A stretch of DNA of 64,000 bases from Millisia brevis NBRC 105863 (lineage in GTDB: Bacteria > Actinomycetota > Actinomycetes > Mycobacteriales > Mycobacteriaceae): NCBI RefSeq assembly GCF_001552615.1, contig NZ_BCRN01000006.1:186001-250000 (forward strand), in the 5' to 3' direction. A program made the translations under genes and the position numbers. The notes beneath the pieces were generated by a model. That model saw only the letters and a program-made list of their open reading frames with translations, did not search any database and was not told where the DNA came from. Shown one piece after another: positions 8,806 to 17,186 of this stretch. How positions within the stretch are numbered: the stretch's first letter is position 1; each line of letters starts with the position of its first letter.

Positions 8806-9747
8806 TCAGCTCGCGGGATTCGGCGCCGTCCACTCGAAGGCGGAGGCCTGCGAACGAGCGCCCTGCACGGTTCTGGATCGGTTCGGTTCCCCGAGGTCGG
8901 CCAGCAGGGCTTCGGTGATCCCCGCCATCGTCGCCAGTGTTTCCGGGCCGAACCAGTCCGGTCGCAGCGCGAAGAGCAGATCCTCGGTCGAGGTATTTCC
9001 CGCCGCACCGGGCGCGAAGGGGCACCCGCCGAGACCGCCGAGCGCTCCGTCGACCATCGTCGCACCGGCCTCGATGGCCGCCAGGGTGTTCGCCACGCCG
9101 AGGCCCCAGGTGTCGTGACCGTGGTAGACCATCCGGCGCGGCGGCGAGCCGGCGCGGACCGCGGCGAACAGCTCGGCGACCTGAACCGGTACAGCCTGGC
9201 CGAGCGTGTCGGCGAGCACGACGTCCTGCGCGGCGACCGTCCGCGGGTCGGCCGCGATCCCGACCACCCGCTCGACGGGGACGGCGCCCTCGAACGGGCA
9301 GGTGAACGCCGTCGCCAGGCACAACTGGATGCGCCCGGAGACCTCCGCCGCCCGCTGCGCGGCCTCCGGGAAGGCCGCGACGCTCGCCTCGGTGTCGCGG
9401 CCGATATTGGCGCGGTTGTGCGAGTCGGACGCCGACAGGCAGTACTGGAAATTGCGGGCGCCCGCGGCGGCGGCCTTCTCGACGTGTCGCGGGGTGGCCA
9501 CCCAGACCCAGCAGCGCTCGAGCTCGTCGGAGGTCAACGCGCCGATCACCTCGAGGGTATTGGCCATCGGAGGGACGAGATCCCCGCGGGCGAGCGAGCC
9601 GATCTCGAGGTGCGGCACCCCGAGGTCGAGCAGGGTGCGGGCCAGTTCGACCTTGCGTTCGGTCGACAGGAGCTTGCCGGTCAGCTGCAGTCCGTCGCGC
9701 AGGGTGACGTCCCGCAGCTCGGCTGCGGGCGCGAAGGTGTACGTCAT
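8806..9747 (-). CDS. Hydroxymethylglutaryl-CoA lyase-like enzyme
   Basis: DRE-TIM family enzyme of 313 residues. The motif LRDVTLRDGLQ supplies the metal-binding aspartate and catalytic arginine, HGHDTWGLGVANTLAA supplies metal-binding histidines, and GLGGCPFAPGAAGN is the cysteine loop typical of HMG-CoA lyases. Expected chemistry is retro-aldol cleavage of a 3-hydroxyacyl-CoA to acetyl-CoA plus a ketone or keto acid. The start ATG overlaps the stop of the CoA-transferase gene by four bases, so the two act together: transferase activates, lyase cleaves. Specificity could be HMG-CoA, citramalyl-CoA or a related hydroxyacid. Confidence 0.85.
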   Translation of the reverse strand: MTYTFAPAAELRDVTLRDGLQLTGKLLSTERKVELARTLLDLGVPHLEIGSLARGDLVPPMANTLEVIGALTSDELERCWVWVATPRHVEKAAAAGARNFQYCLSASDSHNRANIGRDTEASVAAFPEAAQRAAEVSGRIQLCLATAFTCPFEGAVPVERVVGIAADPRTVAAQDVVLADTLGQAVPVQVAELFAAVRAGSPPRRMVYHGHDTWGLGVANTLAAIEAGATMVDGALGGLGGCPFAPGAAGNTSTEDLLFALRPDWFGPETLATMAGITEALLADLGEPNRSRTVQGARSQASAFEWTAPNPAS

Positions 9748-11015
9748 CGCACCGGCTCCCCCGCCGCCCGCTCCACCCGCGGGACCTCCGGCGCCGGGGA
9801 TGCGTCCGCATGCCCCCGCAGCTCGCCGAGGATCTGATCGGTGTGCTCGCCGAGGTCGGGGCCGACGGTGCGAATCGGCAACGATACGCCGCCGATCACC
9901 GGCACGATGCCGGGAAAGCCCACCCGGCGCGGGGCGGCCTCGCCGGTGTCGACGTCGAGATACTGGATCATATTGCGGGCCGCGTACTGCTCGTCGGCGA
10001 CGATATCCGCGGCGGTGTAGATCGGCCCGGACGGCACCTGCGCCTCGTCGAGCAGGCGGAGCACCTCGTCGCGGGATCGCTCGCGGGTCCACCGGCCGAT
10101 GGCGGCGTCGAGTTCGTCGCGGCGCTCCCAGCGACCGGCATTGGTCGCCAGCGCCGGGTCGTCGGCGAGGTCGGGCCGGCCGATCACCCGCATATAGCGG
10201 CCGAAGATCGCGTCGGCGTTGCCGGCGATGATGACGCTGGTGCCGTCGCTGCACGGGTAGGCGTTCGAGGGGGCGATGCCCTCCATCCGGCCGCCGACCC
10301 GTTCGCGTTGGACGTCGTAGGCCAGGTAGTCCGGCACCAGCGATTCCATCACCGACAGGATCGACTCGTTGAGCGCGACGTCGATGATGCGTTGCTTAAG
10401 CTCGATCGGCCCGGCCGCACGGCCGCGTGCCGACTCCCGCGCGAAGAGCGCCATCACCGTGCCGAAGGCGGCGTGGATGCCGGCGATCGAATCGCCGATC
10501 GACACCCCGACCCGCACCGGCGGTCGGTCGGGATCGCCGACGAGTTCGCGCAGGCCGCCGACCGCCTCGGCCACCGCGGCGAATCCGGGGCGCTGCGCGA
10601 GCGGCCCGGTCTGACCGAAGGCGGAGATCCGGGTGATCACCAGGTCGGGGTTGATTGCGTCGAGGACCTCGGGGCCGAGCCCCCACTTCTCGAGGGTGCC
10701 CGGTCGGAAGTTCTCCAGCAGCACATCGCAGGTACGCAGCAGATCGAGCACGATCGTGCGGCCCTCGTCGGAGCGCAGGTCGAGCACGATCGACTTCTTG
10801 TTGCGGTTGATCGTGCGGTACAGCATCGAGGTGTCGCCGGCGTAGAGGCGCCAATTGCGGATCTCGTCCCCGGTGACGGGCCGTTCGACCTTGATGACCT
10901 CGGCGCCGAAGTCGGCCAACATGCGACCGGCGGTCGGGGCGGCGATGTAGTTGCCGAGCTCGAGGACCCGGACCCCGTCGAGCGGTCGAATCCCACCGTC
11001 GGGCCTGTCACCCAT
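9744..11015 (-). CDS. CaiB/BaiF family CoA-transferase
   Basis: Class III CoA-transferase, 423 residues, moving CoA from one acyl-CoA to a free carboxylic acid. The N-terminal GVRVLELGNYIAAP, KVERPVTGD and NRNKKSIVLDL blocks are standard. The GDSIAGIHA segment carries the aspartate expected to form the acyl-anhydride. An in-frame GTG exists at 11030 and an ATG at 11021, but GGAGG lies eight bases before ATG 11015, so that start is chosen. It is coupled by overlap to the lyase-like gene downstream. Substrate unknown; a branched or hydroxy dicarboxylate is plausible. Confidence 0.85.
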   Translation of the reverse strand: MGDRPDGGIRPLDGVRVLELGNYIAAPTAGRMLADFGAEVIKVERPVTGDEIRNWRLYAGDTSMLYRTINRNKKSIVLDLRSDEGRTIVLDLLRTCDVLLENFRPGTLEKWGLGPEVLDAINPDLVITRISAFGQTGPLAQRPGFAAVAEAVGGLRELVGDPDRPPVRVGVSIGDSIAGIHAAFGTVMALFARESARGRAAGPIELKQRIIDVALNESILSVMESLVPDYLAYDVQRERVGGRMEGIAPSNAYPCSDGTSVIIAGNADAIFGRYMRVIGRPDLADDPALATNAGRWERRDELDAAIGRWTRERSRDEVLRLLDEAQVPSGPIYTAADIVADEQYAARNMIQYLDVDTGEAAPRRVGFPGIVPVIGGVSLPIRTVGPDLGEHTDQILGELRGHADASPAPEVPRVERAAGEPVR

Positions 11016-11037
11016 CGTCATGCCCTCCACGCGTCAT

Positions 11038-11062
11038 CGGTCGCCCGTCGGTTCGGCGACCG
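11038..11062. terminator. Hairpin between two minus-strand genes
   Basis: CGGTCGCC at 11038-11045 pairs perfectly with GGCGACCG at 11055-11062 over a nine-base loop. It lies 66 bases past the stop of the minus-strand SDR at 11128 and just upstream of the CoA-transferase start. It may end the upstream message or attenuate it. Confidence 0.45.
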
Positions 11063-11127
11063 GTCATGCCGTCGAGCATGCCCTGTTGCGCCGGGGCCGC
11101 GGCAGGGTTCCCGCAAGTCGACCGCCG

Positions 11128-11937
11128 CTAGCGACCGGTCAGGCCGTGCCTGCGGGCGACGATCGTCGAGATCAGTCCGACCGGCGCCAGCCGCTTGAGC
11201 ACGAAGACCACCGGGGCATTGCTGCCGACGGCGTAGAACTCGCGCGGCCGTTTCGCCTCGATCGCGCCGACGATCACCTCGGCGACCTTCTCCGGACGGA
11301 TGCCGGCGCGCTCGTTGGCGTCGAGCCGGTCGATCATCCGGTCGAAGTCGGCCCGGTACGGTGAGCCGTCGGCGATGTACTTGGTCCGGCGCTCCCCGAT
11401 GCCGGTCGCGATCGAACCGGGTTCGACGTGGGAGACCCAAACGTCGAACGGGGAGAGCTCCTGGCGGGCCGAGGCGGCGAAACCGCGCAGCGCCGCCTTC
11501 GCCGCGACGTACGAGCCCCGGTAGGCGAGCGGGAAACTCGCCAACATCGAGCCGACGGTGACCACCCGACCCCAGCGCTGTTCGCGCATCGCGGGCAGCA
11601 GCAGCTGCGTCAGCTGCACGGCGCCGAAGACGTTGGTCTGGAAGAGCCGATCGACCGCGTCGGCGGGGAGTTCCTCGAGGGGTCCGGATTGGCTCTCCCC
11701 GGCGTTGTTGACCACGATGTCGACGTGCCCGGCGGCCGCCGCGCAGGCGACGATGCTCTCCCGGTCGGCCAGATCGAGAGCGAGGTACTCGACGCCGGCA
11801 AGTCGCTCCGGCGTCGGGATCGCCTCGGGTCGGCGGCTGGTCCCCAGAACGCGATATCCCTTGGCGGCGAGCAGCCGCGCCACCTCGCGACCGATACCGG
11901 AGGACGCGCCGGTCACCAGCGCGGTACGGGCGGTCAT
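11128..11937 (-). CDS. Short-chain dehydrogenase/reductase
   Basis: 269 residues. A classical SDR with TGASSGIGRE for nucleotide binding, the NNAG motif, the active-site serine in VTVGSMLASFP and the YVAAK tyrosine-lysine pair. A C-terminal extension (VVFVLKRLAPVGLISTIVARRHG) is mildly hydrophobic, as in SDRs of the retinol-dehydrogenase or membrane-associated type. The frame is open far upstream, but ATG 11937 fits the family start. It follows the XRE-cupin regulator by 74 bases on the same strand and may be transcribed with it. Substrate unknown. Confidence 0.8.
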   Translation of the reverse strand: MTARTALVTGASSGIGREVARLLAAKGYRVLGTSRRPEAIPTPERLAGVEYLALDLADRESIVACAAAAGHVDIVVNNAGESQSGPLEELPADAVDRLFQTNVFGAVQLTQLLLPAMREQRWGRVVTVGSMLASFPLAYRGSYVAAKAALRGFAASARQELSPFDVWVSHVEPGSIATGIGERRTKYIADGSPYRADFDRMIDRLDANERAGIRPEKVAEVIVGAIEAKRPREFYAVGSNAPVVFVLKRLAPVGLISTIVARRHGLTGR

Positions 11938-12011
11938 CGGCCGCACCCCAACGAGATCTCCCACCACATGCCGACGACGGTAGCCGGCCGCCCGTCGAGC
12001 CCGGCGGGCGG

Positions 12012-12590
12012 TCAGGTCTCGTCGACGATCAGCAGGGCGTCCGCCGGGGCGCCGTCGACCAGCAGCCACCGCTGGCGGACGGGGGCCGGCAGGGCCAACA
12101 GATCGCCGGCGGCGAGTCGGTAGGTCGGCGCGCCCTGGACCTCGACGTCGAGCTGCCCGGAGATCACGAAGACCGTCACCCGCCCGGTCGGCGACCACCA
12201 GGTGCCCGGGTACTGGTCGCGCTCGATGCGGTACTCGATGATCCGGCGACCGCGTTCGCCGTCCTCGATCAGGATCCGGCCACTCGCGGCATCGGGACGA
12301 TCGGCGACCGGAAGCACCCGGCCCTCCCCCCGCCGCACCACCGTCGCCCGGGCGCCGGCGGAGCTCGGCAGCAGATCTCCGGGGTCGACTCCGAGCGCTT
12401 CGGCCAAACGGTAAACCGTGACCATCGACGGCATACTCAGACCGCGCTCGATCTGACTGAGGAATGGCTGGCTGATTCCCGCCTTCGCCGCAACATCGCG
12501 CATTGATTGCTGTGACTTAACTCTGAGCGAGCGAATGGCGGCACCGGTGCGCGCCGCCAACGCCTGCTCGTCCACGTCAACGTTAGACAT
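12012..12590 (-). CDS. XRE-family regulator with C-terminal cupin domain
   Basis: 192 residues. Residues about 10-70 form an XRE helix-turn-helix (MRDVAAKAGISQPFLSQIERG), and residues about 115-190 form a cupin that would bind a small effector, as in PuuR-like regulators. It is the first gene of the minus-strand unit that continues into the SDR and CoA-transferase genes, so local control of that unit is likely. The divergent oxygenase gene at 13118 is another possible target. A second XRE-cupin protein at 57102 is only distantly similar. Confidence 0.85.
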   Translation of the reverse strand: MSNVDVDEQALAARTGAAIRSLRVKSQQSMRDVAAKAGISQPFLSQIERGLSMPSMVTVYRLAEALGVDPGDLLPSSAGARATVVRRGEGRVLPVADRPDAASGRILIEDGERGRRIIEYRIERDQYPGTWWSPTGRVTVFVISGQLDVEVQGAPTYRLAAGDLLALPAPVRQRWLLVDGAPADALLIVDET

Positions 12591-13117
12591 GTTCGGCCGG
12601 CGGGCAAGTCACGAGCGATAAGTGGCGCATAGCTTCCCATCGAGTAGATCGCTGTCGACTATCGAAGTTGTGGTCGTAGACATTTGGTCCCCGAGCAGGT
12701 GACCCGTCGACCTCTCGGGCCCCCGACCCGGTTGCCGGCAATTCGCCGGCAACCGCTCGTCATCCTCGCATACAACCCGGTCCGAAACAGCACGGAGCAG
12801 CGGATTTGCGGCCGTAAACCGGCAGTGGATCAGCATTTCCGATCGATGCCCCGAGGTCGGTGCATCATCGTTTCGGCTTGCGACCTCCCCGGTGAGCGGG
12901 AAAATGGGGTGATGACCGACCCCGGTGCCGGCGGGCCCGAATACCGCGTGCGGCCGTCCTTTCGGACGGGGACGGCGCCGTCGGCGTGTCGGTACCCGGC
13001 CGCCGTGTCGAACGATGGGTCGCGCGAACCGATTACACGCGTCACCGCCGGGGGGATCACTCGGGTCCTCGGGATGTATTGGTGCACAGAACCGTCGAAG
13101 GAAGGGATCCCGTCCCC
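12591..13117. other. 527-base non-coding interval between divergent genes
   Basis: The interval separates the minus-strand XRE-cupin gene from the plus-strand oxygenase at 13118. The first 100 bases are relatively AT-rich and should hold the XRE-cupin promoter. They include TGGTCGTAGACA (12671-12682), identical to a stretch before the glutamine-synthetase-like gene. A 69-codon frame (ATG 12912 to TGA 13121) overlaps the oxygenase start as ATGA, but its translation resembles no family I know and its composition looks random. Nothing else was recognised. Confidence 0.5.
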
Positions 13118-14164
13118 ATGAGGAATCGGACATTCGAGGTCCCGGCGATCGATATCGGCGCCTGGGTCGGTGACGGCGACGCGGCGGCCCGCGCCCGGGT
13201 CGCTCGGGAGGTGGACGATGCCTGCTCCCGGGTGGGCTTCATGCAAATCCTCGGGCACGGAATCCCGAGCGTCGTGCAGGAGGGTTTTGCAGCCGCGATG
13301 GACAGATTCTTCGCGTTGGATATCGACGCGAAGAAGTCCTACCGCGTCGACGGCGCCAACCGCGGCTACAGCCCGCCGAAGAGCGAATCGCTCAGCCTGA
13401 GTCTCGGCGTCGAATCCGCCGACCGGATGAACGATTTCTTCGAGGCATTCAATGTCGGCGTCGAGGCTCGTTCGTTCACGGATCTTCAGCTGGACGAGGA
13501 CGACTACGGGATCAATCTGTGGCCGGATGTGCCGGAATTCGAAACCGCCGTACAGCGCTATTTCGCGGAAGCGGGCCGGGTGGCGCGCACCCTGACGTCG
13601 GTGTTCGCCGCGGCATTGGAATTACCCGCCGACTACTTCGACCGGCTGACCGATCATTCGATCGATGTCCTGCGAATGAACAACTACGCCCTGCCGGAGG
13701 GAACGGTCACGCTCGACGGTGGCCTGATCGGGATGGGACAGCACACCGACTTCGGCATCGTCACCGTGCTGTGGGCCGACCGGGTGGCGGGCCTGCAGGT
13801 GCTCGGGACCGACGGCTATTGGCACGACGTCGCCCCGCTCGAGGGCGCGTTGCTGGTCAACCTCGGCGATCTGACCGCGCGCATCACCAACGACCGCTGG
13901 ATGTCGACCCTGCACCGGGTGAAGCCGCCGATCATCGACGGACGGATTCGCCGGCGCCGGTCCGCCGCCTTCTTCCACGACGGCAATGTCGACGCGGTGA
14001 TCTCCACCCCGGACGCGCTGCTACCCGGCGGCGCGGCGCCCGGCTACGAGCCGATCACCGTGCGCGACCACATCGCCGCCAAGCTGGCCGGTTCGCGGCA
14101 GGGCAAGGCCAACCCGAATACCGGCGGGGAGACCGCCCGCGTGCTGGCCGCCAAGGAGCGGTAG
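13118..14164 (+). CDS. Isopenicillin-N-synthase-like 2OG-Fe(II) oxygenase
   Basis: 348 residues. A non-heme iron oxygenase or oxidase of the IPNS/flavanone-hydroxylase type. The N-terminal DIOX_N half (VPAIDIGAW ... GFMQILGHGIP) is followed by the iron motif His-x-Asp in GQHTDFGIVTVLW and the distal histidine in STLHRVKPP. The 2-oxoglutarate-binding Arg-x-Ser is likely in RRRRSAAFF. ATG 13118 follows GGAAGGGATCC, and the longer upstream frame lacks family similarity. The gene stands alone. In soil Actinobacteria such enzymes act on many small molecules, so no substrate is proposed. Confidence 0.85.
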   Translation: MRNRTFEVPAIDIGAWVGDGDAAARARVAREVDDACSRVGFMQILGHGIPSVVQEGFAAAMDRFFALDIDAKKSYRVDGANRGYSPPKSESLSLSLGVESADRMNDFFEAFNVGVEARSFTDLQLDEDDYGINLWPDVPEFETAVQRYFAEAGRVARTLTSVFAAALELPADYFDRLTDHSIDVLRMNNYALPEGTVTLDGGLIGMGQHTDFGIVTVLWADRVAGLQVLGTDGYWHDVAPLEGALLVNLGDLTARITNDRWMSTLHRVKPPIIDGRIRRRRSAAFFHDGNVDAVISTPDALLPGGAAPGYEPITVRDHIAAKLAGSRQGKANPNTGGETARVLAAKER

Positions 14165-14266
14165 CGCCGCTGCGCTTCAACGTCCGTACGTGACGCGCGC
14201 CACACTGTGGCACAGTGGTCTCAGGACGCGACCGGGGCATCGTTCGCCCCGCCGAGGAGGCCCGCG

Positions 14267-15178
14267 ATGCAGCGATTCGCCATCCGCTCGACCACGGACG
14301 GGTTGGACCCGGCCACCGAGTTCGAGCAGATAGCCCGACTGCTCACCACCCGCGAATTCGTCTGGGACATCAACCAAGCACTGAGTTTCGCGCTCTTCCG
14401 GACCTACGGGGTGCCGAGCATCGGCGGTCTGCTGTTCGATACGGGCGAATTCACCGAGCGGGTTCAGAAGCGCTACGACGACACCGCGCTGATCCTCGAC
14501 GCCGTGCTCGAGCACGGTTTCGCCTCGCCGACGGGACGCTCGGCGATCCGCCGGATGAACCGCATGCACGGCTCGTACGACATCTCCGCCGACGATATGC
14601 GCTATGTGCTGGCGACCTTCGTGGTCTGCCCGGTCCGATGGATGCGCGCGTACGGCTGGCGGCGCATGACGCATACCGAGATCGTCGGGTGGACCAATTA
14701 CTACCGTGAGCTCGGCCGGCATATGGCGATCCCGGACGTCCCGGAGACCTACGAGCAGTTCGCCGATCTGCTCGACCGGTACGAGCGCGACCACTTCGCC
14801 TTCGACGCCGGCGGTCGGGCGGTCGCCGATTCGACGCTCGATCTGATGTGCACCTTCCCGCCGAACGATCGCCTTCCGGCCGCGCTGGTGCGCCGGTTCG
14901 CCCGCGGGCTGATGGACGATCCGCTGCTCGACGCGTTCCGCTATCGACATCCCCTGCGGCTCGAGCGGTTCCTCGCGCAGGGCGCCCTGCGGCTGCGGGG
15001 TCGCATCGTGCGGCTGATGCCGCCGCGCCGAACCGCAGTCCGGACCGTCGACCTGCCGAACATCCGCAGCTACCCGAACGGCTACCGGGTGGAGCAGCTC
15101 GGGACCTTTCCGACCGGCTGCCCGGTGGGCCGGCATCCGGACGCCGCCGAACATCACGCGGAGCGCGTCTCGTCATAA
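14267..15178 (+). CDS. MpaB/rubber-oxygenase-type family protein (DUF2236)
   Basis: 303 residues. The sequence matches the ER-bound-oxygenase MpaB / latex-clearing-like family: EFVWDINQALSFALFRTYGVPSI, RMNRMHGSYDIS, and YVLATFVVCPVRW followed by a W-rich helix with GWTNYYRELG. These proteins are usually heme-binding and involved in oxidative cleavage or lipid metabolism. No signal peptide is seen. ATG 14267 is chosen because GAGGAGG lies seven bases upstream; an in-frame start at 14207 has no such site. The next gene is a DUF6670-like protein. Substrate unknown. Confidence 0.8.
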   Translation: MQRFAIRSTTDGLDPATEFEQIARLLTTREFVWDINQALSFALFRTYGVPSIGGLLFDTGEFTERVQKRYDDTALILDAVLEHGFASPTGRSAIRRMNRMHGSYDISADDMRYVLATFVVCPVRWMRAYGWRRMTHTEIVGWTNYYRELGRHMAIPDVPETYEQFADLLDRYERDHFAFDAGGRAVADSTLDLMCTFPPNDRLPAALVRRFARGLMDDPLLDAFRYRHPLRLERFLAQGALRLRGRIVRLMPPRRTAVRTVDLPNIRSYPNGYRVEQLGTFPTGCPVGRHPDAAEHHAERVSS

Positions 15179-15389
15179 GTGCGACACTCGCGTATAGGAG
15201 TGGCCAACCCCACACGACCGGAATATACGCAGGTCACTACCGCTGGTTGCGCCTGCAATCGACCGGGAAACCGGGGCGCGAGCCCGGATTTCCCGAGTCT
15301 TGCACCTATTCTCAAGAGTTGAACAATCGTGTCCATGTCGCCCGACGATGGCGACGGCGAGCCGGCCGGCCCGCTGGGACGCGAACTAT

Positions 15390-15408
15390 ATGTAACTAAA
15401 GGTTGCAT
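15390..15408. promoter_or_regulatory. Imperfect inverted repeat upstream of the DUF6670-like gene
   Basis: ATGTAAC (15390-15396) and GTTGCAT (15402-15408) pair at six of seven positions around a five-base centre. It lies in an unusually AT-rich patch 24 bases before the preferred GTG start. Size and symmetry suit a TetR-type operator. The alternative TTG start at 15403 lies inside it, which argues for the later start. Confidence 0.4.
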
Positions 15409-15432
15409 CAACTCGAGCGAGGCGGTGAGACG

Positions 15433-16527
15433 GTGGCGGGGACTCTGGCGCTCGGCAGCACACGCAGCCGCAGTCTCGATGCGCTGGGGCGGCTCTTCGT
15501 CGAATTCGCACGACCGGTGGTCGACCGCCGTAATCCGCGATCGCGGCGCCCGTTCGGCGATGCGCACATCATGCTGCCGCACCTCGAATCGCGTCGATGG
15601 GGCTGGTCGCACTACGGCTTCTTCGTTCCCGACCTGCCGGCCCCGTACCGGTACATGAACACGATGACGCTGATCGGAACCACCGGCACGATCGCCTTCG
15701 ACAACGATCTGCTCGCCGCGCCCGACGCCCGCGACAACGCGACCGTCCTCGCGTCCACCGCCTCCGGCGGCCACTACCACTACCGCGCCTACGACGCCCG
15801 CACCGACTGCGACTTTGCCGCGGACGGCTCGTCGCTGCGCTGGGGTGCCGATCTCGAGGTGACCACCGATCACCCGACGTACCGGCTGCGCGGCAACTAC
15901 GGCGACTTCGGCGCGGACCTCGAATTCACCGCGACCGAGCACGTCTCGTACTTCGTCAACATTCCGGGCTACCAGCACTTCAGTCTGCTGGCGCCCTACC
16001 GCGGCAGCATCATCGACGGCGAGCGTCGGATCGAGGTCTCCGGGGTGGGGACGGTCGACTACGCCCGCGCGATGTCCCCGCAGGTGACCAGCCGCCGTCC
16101 GCTCGCGCCGCATCGCCGGCTGCCGGTGGACTTCTTCACCTACCAGATCCTGCCGCTGCCGAACGGCGCCCAGCTGCTGCTGACCGATGTGCGGATCGCC
16201 GGGGCGTCCGCCTGCCGGCTCGCACACGTCCGTTGGCTCGACCGGCCGGCGACGGTGTACACCGACGTCAGCTTCGAGGTCCTCGAATACGGCCCTCCGC
16301 TGGACGAGCCGAACGGCGACCGGATGGCGTTCCCCCGGTTGATGCGCTGGACCATCCACGACGGCCACGACATCGTCGCGACGATCGTCGGCGATGTCGA
16401 CTCGCGGCCGCGCTACGGCCACGGCAACGGCTTCGTCGCGGCGATGAGTTACACCGGCACCTGGATGGACGACGACGTGGCCGGCACCGGCTACCTCGAG
16501 TGGATCGACTGCGAACCCATCCGGTAG
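15433..16527 (+). CDS. Conserved protein, DUF6670-like (lipocalin/CrtC-like beta fold suspected)
   Basis: 364 residues from GTG 15433 (374 if TTG 15403 is used). The pattern of short beta-strand-like segments (WGWSHYGFFVPDLP, MNTMTLIGTTGTIAFDND, a central GSIIDGERRIEVSGVGTVDYAR and a late VDFFTYQILPLPNGAQLLLTDVR) recalls DUF6670 and the hydroxyneurosporene-synthase/AttH superfamily. I cannot confirm the assignment without a profile search. No signal peptide or membrane span is seen. It follows the MpaB-family gene by about 250 bases. The GTG start has a purine-rich GAGGCGGTGAG upstream. Function unknown. Confidence 0.6.
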   Translation: MAGTLALGSTRSRSLDALGRLFVEFARPVVDRRNPRSRRPFGDAHIMLPHLESRRWGWSHYGFFVPDLPAPYRYMNTMTLIGTTGTIAFDNDLLAAPDARDNATVLASTASGGHYHYRAYDARTDCDFAADGSSLRWGADLEVTTDHPTYRLRGNYGDFGADLEFTATEHVSYFVNIPGYQHFSLLAPYRGSIIDGERRIEVSGVGTVDYARAMSPQVTSRRPLAPHRRLPVDFFTYQILPLPNGAQLLLTDVRIAGASACRLAHVRWLDRPATVYTDVSFEVLEYGPPLDEPNGDRMAFPRLMRWTIHDGHDIVATIVGDVDSRPRYGHGNGFVAAMSYTGTWMDDDVAGTGYLEWIDCEPIR

Positions 16528-16607
16528 TTCCCGCCGCTGTCGGGGACAGCCGGCACGATGGCATCGATCGACCTCACATTTGCGCGCTTGGCGTCGTCTA
16601 CCGGGTG

Positions 16608-17186
16608 ATGACTGTGAAGCAACCGTTCGACCGGGCCGTCACCGCACACGGCCCGACCGTGCTGCGGGTCTGCCGTGCGGTGCTCGGCTGCGGGCCGGAC
16701 GCCGACGATGCCTGGTCGGAGACCTTCCTCGCCGCGCTGCGCGGGTGGGACGACCTGGCCGACGACACCAATGTCGAGGCCTGGCTGGTCCGGGTGGCCC
16801 AACGCAAGGCGATCGACATCATCCGGCTGCGCGCCCGGCGGGCGATCCCCACCGACACCGTGCCGGAGACCGCCGCGCCGACGACCACCGATACCGCGCC
16901 CGGCGACATCTGGGAGGCGGTGGCCCGGCTGCCGGAACGCCAACGCCTGGCGGTCGCCTACCACTATCTGGGCGGGCTGCCGCATACCGAGACCGCCCAG
17001 CTGATCGGCGGTACCCCGGCAGCGGTGCGCCGCGCGGCGGCCGACGGGCTGCGGGCGCTGCGCGGCGACCGCGGTGTGCGGGCCCTGCACGATCCCGACG
17101 GCCGGGCCCCCGACGGCCGGGCCCCCGGCGACTCGGACCGCGTTCACGGCATCCCCGAGATCCTCTCAACGGAAGGACGCCGGTGA
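16608..17186 (+). CDS. ECF-type RNA polymerase sigma factor
   Basis: 192 residues. A sigma-70 region 2 lies at about 5-75 (LRVCRAVLGCGPDADDAWSETFLAALRGW ... WLVRVAQRKAIDIIR) and region 4 at about 100-155 (ARLPERQRLAVAYHYLGGLPHTETAQLIGG). A low-complexity tail contains the duplicated PDGRAPDGRAP made by a perfect 15-bp tandem repeat (17096-17125). It is the first gene of a five-gene chain in which every stop overlaps the next start. The operon therefore appears to carry its own sigma factor, probably giving alkylation-inducible or autoregulated expression; no anti-sigma gene is present. ATG 16608 starts the conserved region; GTG 16605 is also possible. Confidence 0.85.
   Translation: MTVKQPFDRAVTAHGPTVLRVCRAVLGCGPDADDAWSETFLAALRGWDDLADDTNVEAWLVRVAQRKAIDIIRLRARRAIPTDTVPETAAPTTTDTAPGDIWEAVARLPERQRLAVAYHYLGGLPHTETAQLIGGTPAAVRRAAADGLRALRGDRGVRALHDPDGRAPDGRAPGDSDRVHGIPEILSTEGRR
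17096..17125. repeat. Perfect 15-bp tandem duplication in the sigma factor gene
   Basis: cgacggccgggcccc occurs at 17096-17110 and again at 17111-17125. It is in frame and adds PDGRA to the tail after region 4, so it should not disturb the folded domains. Confidence 0.9.

Noticed and set aside
12912-13121. 69-codon frame overlapping the oxygenase start as ATGA
   Set aside because: The overlap is attractive, but the peptide has no recognisable pattern, composition looks random and no good ribosome binding site is present.
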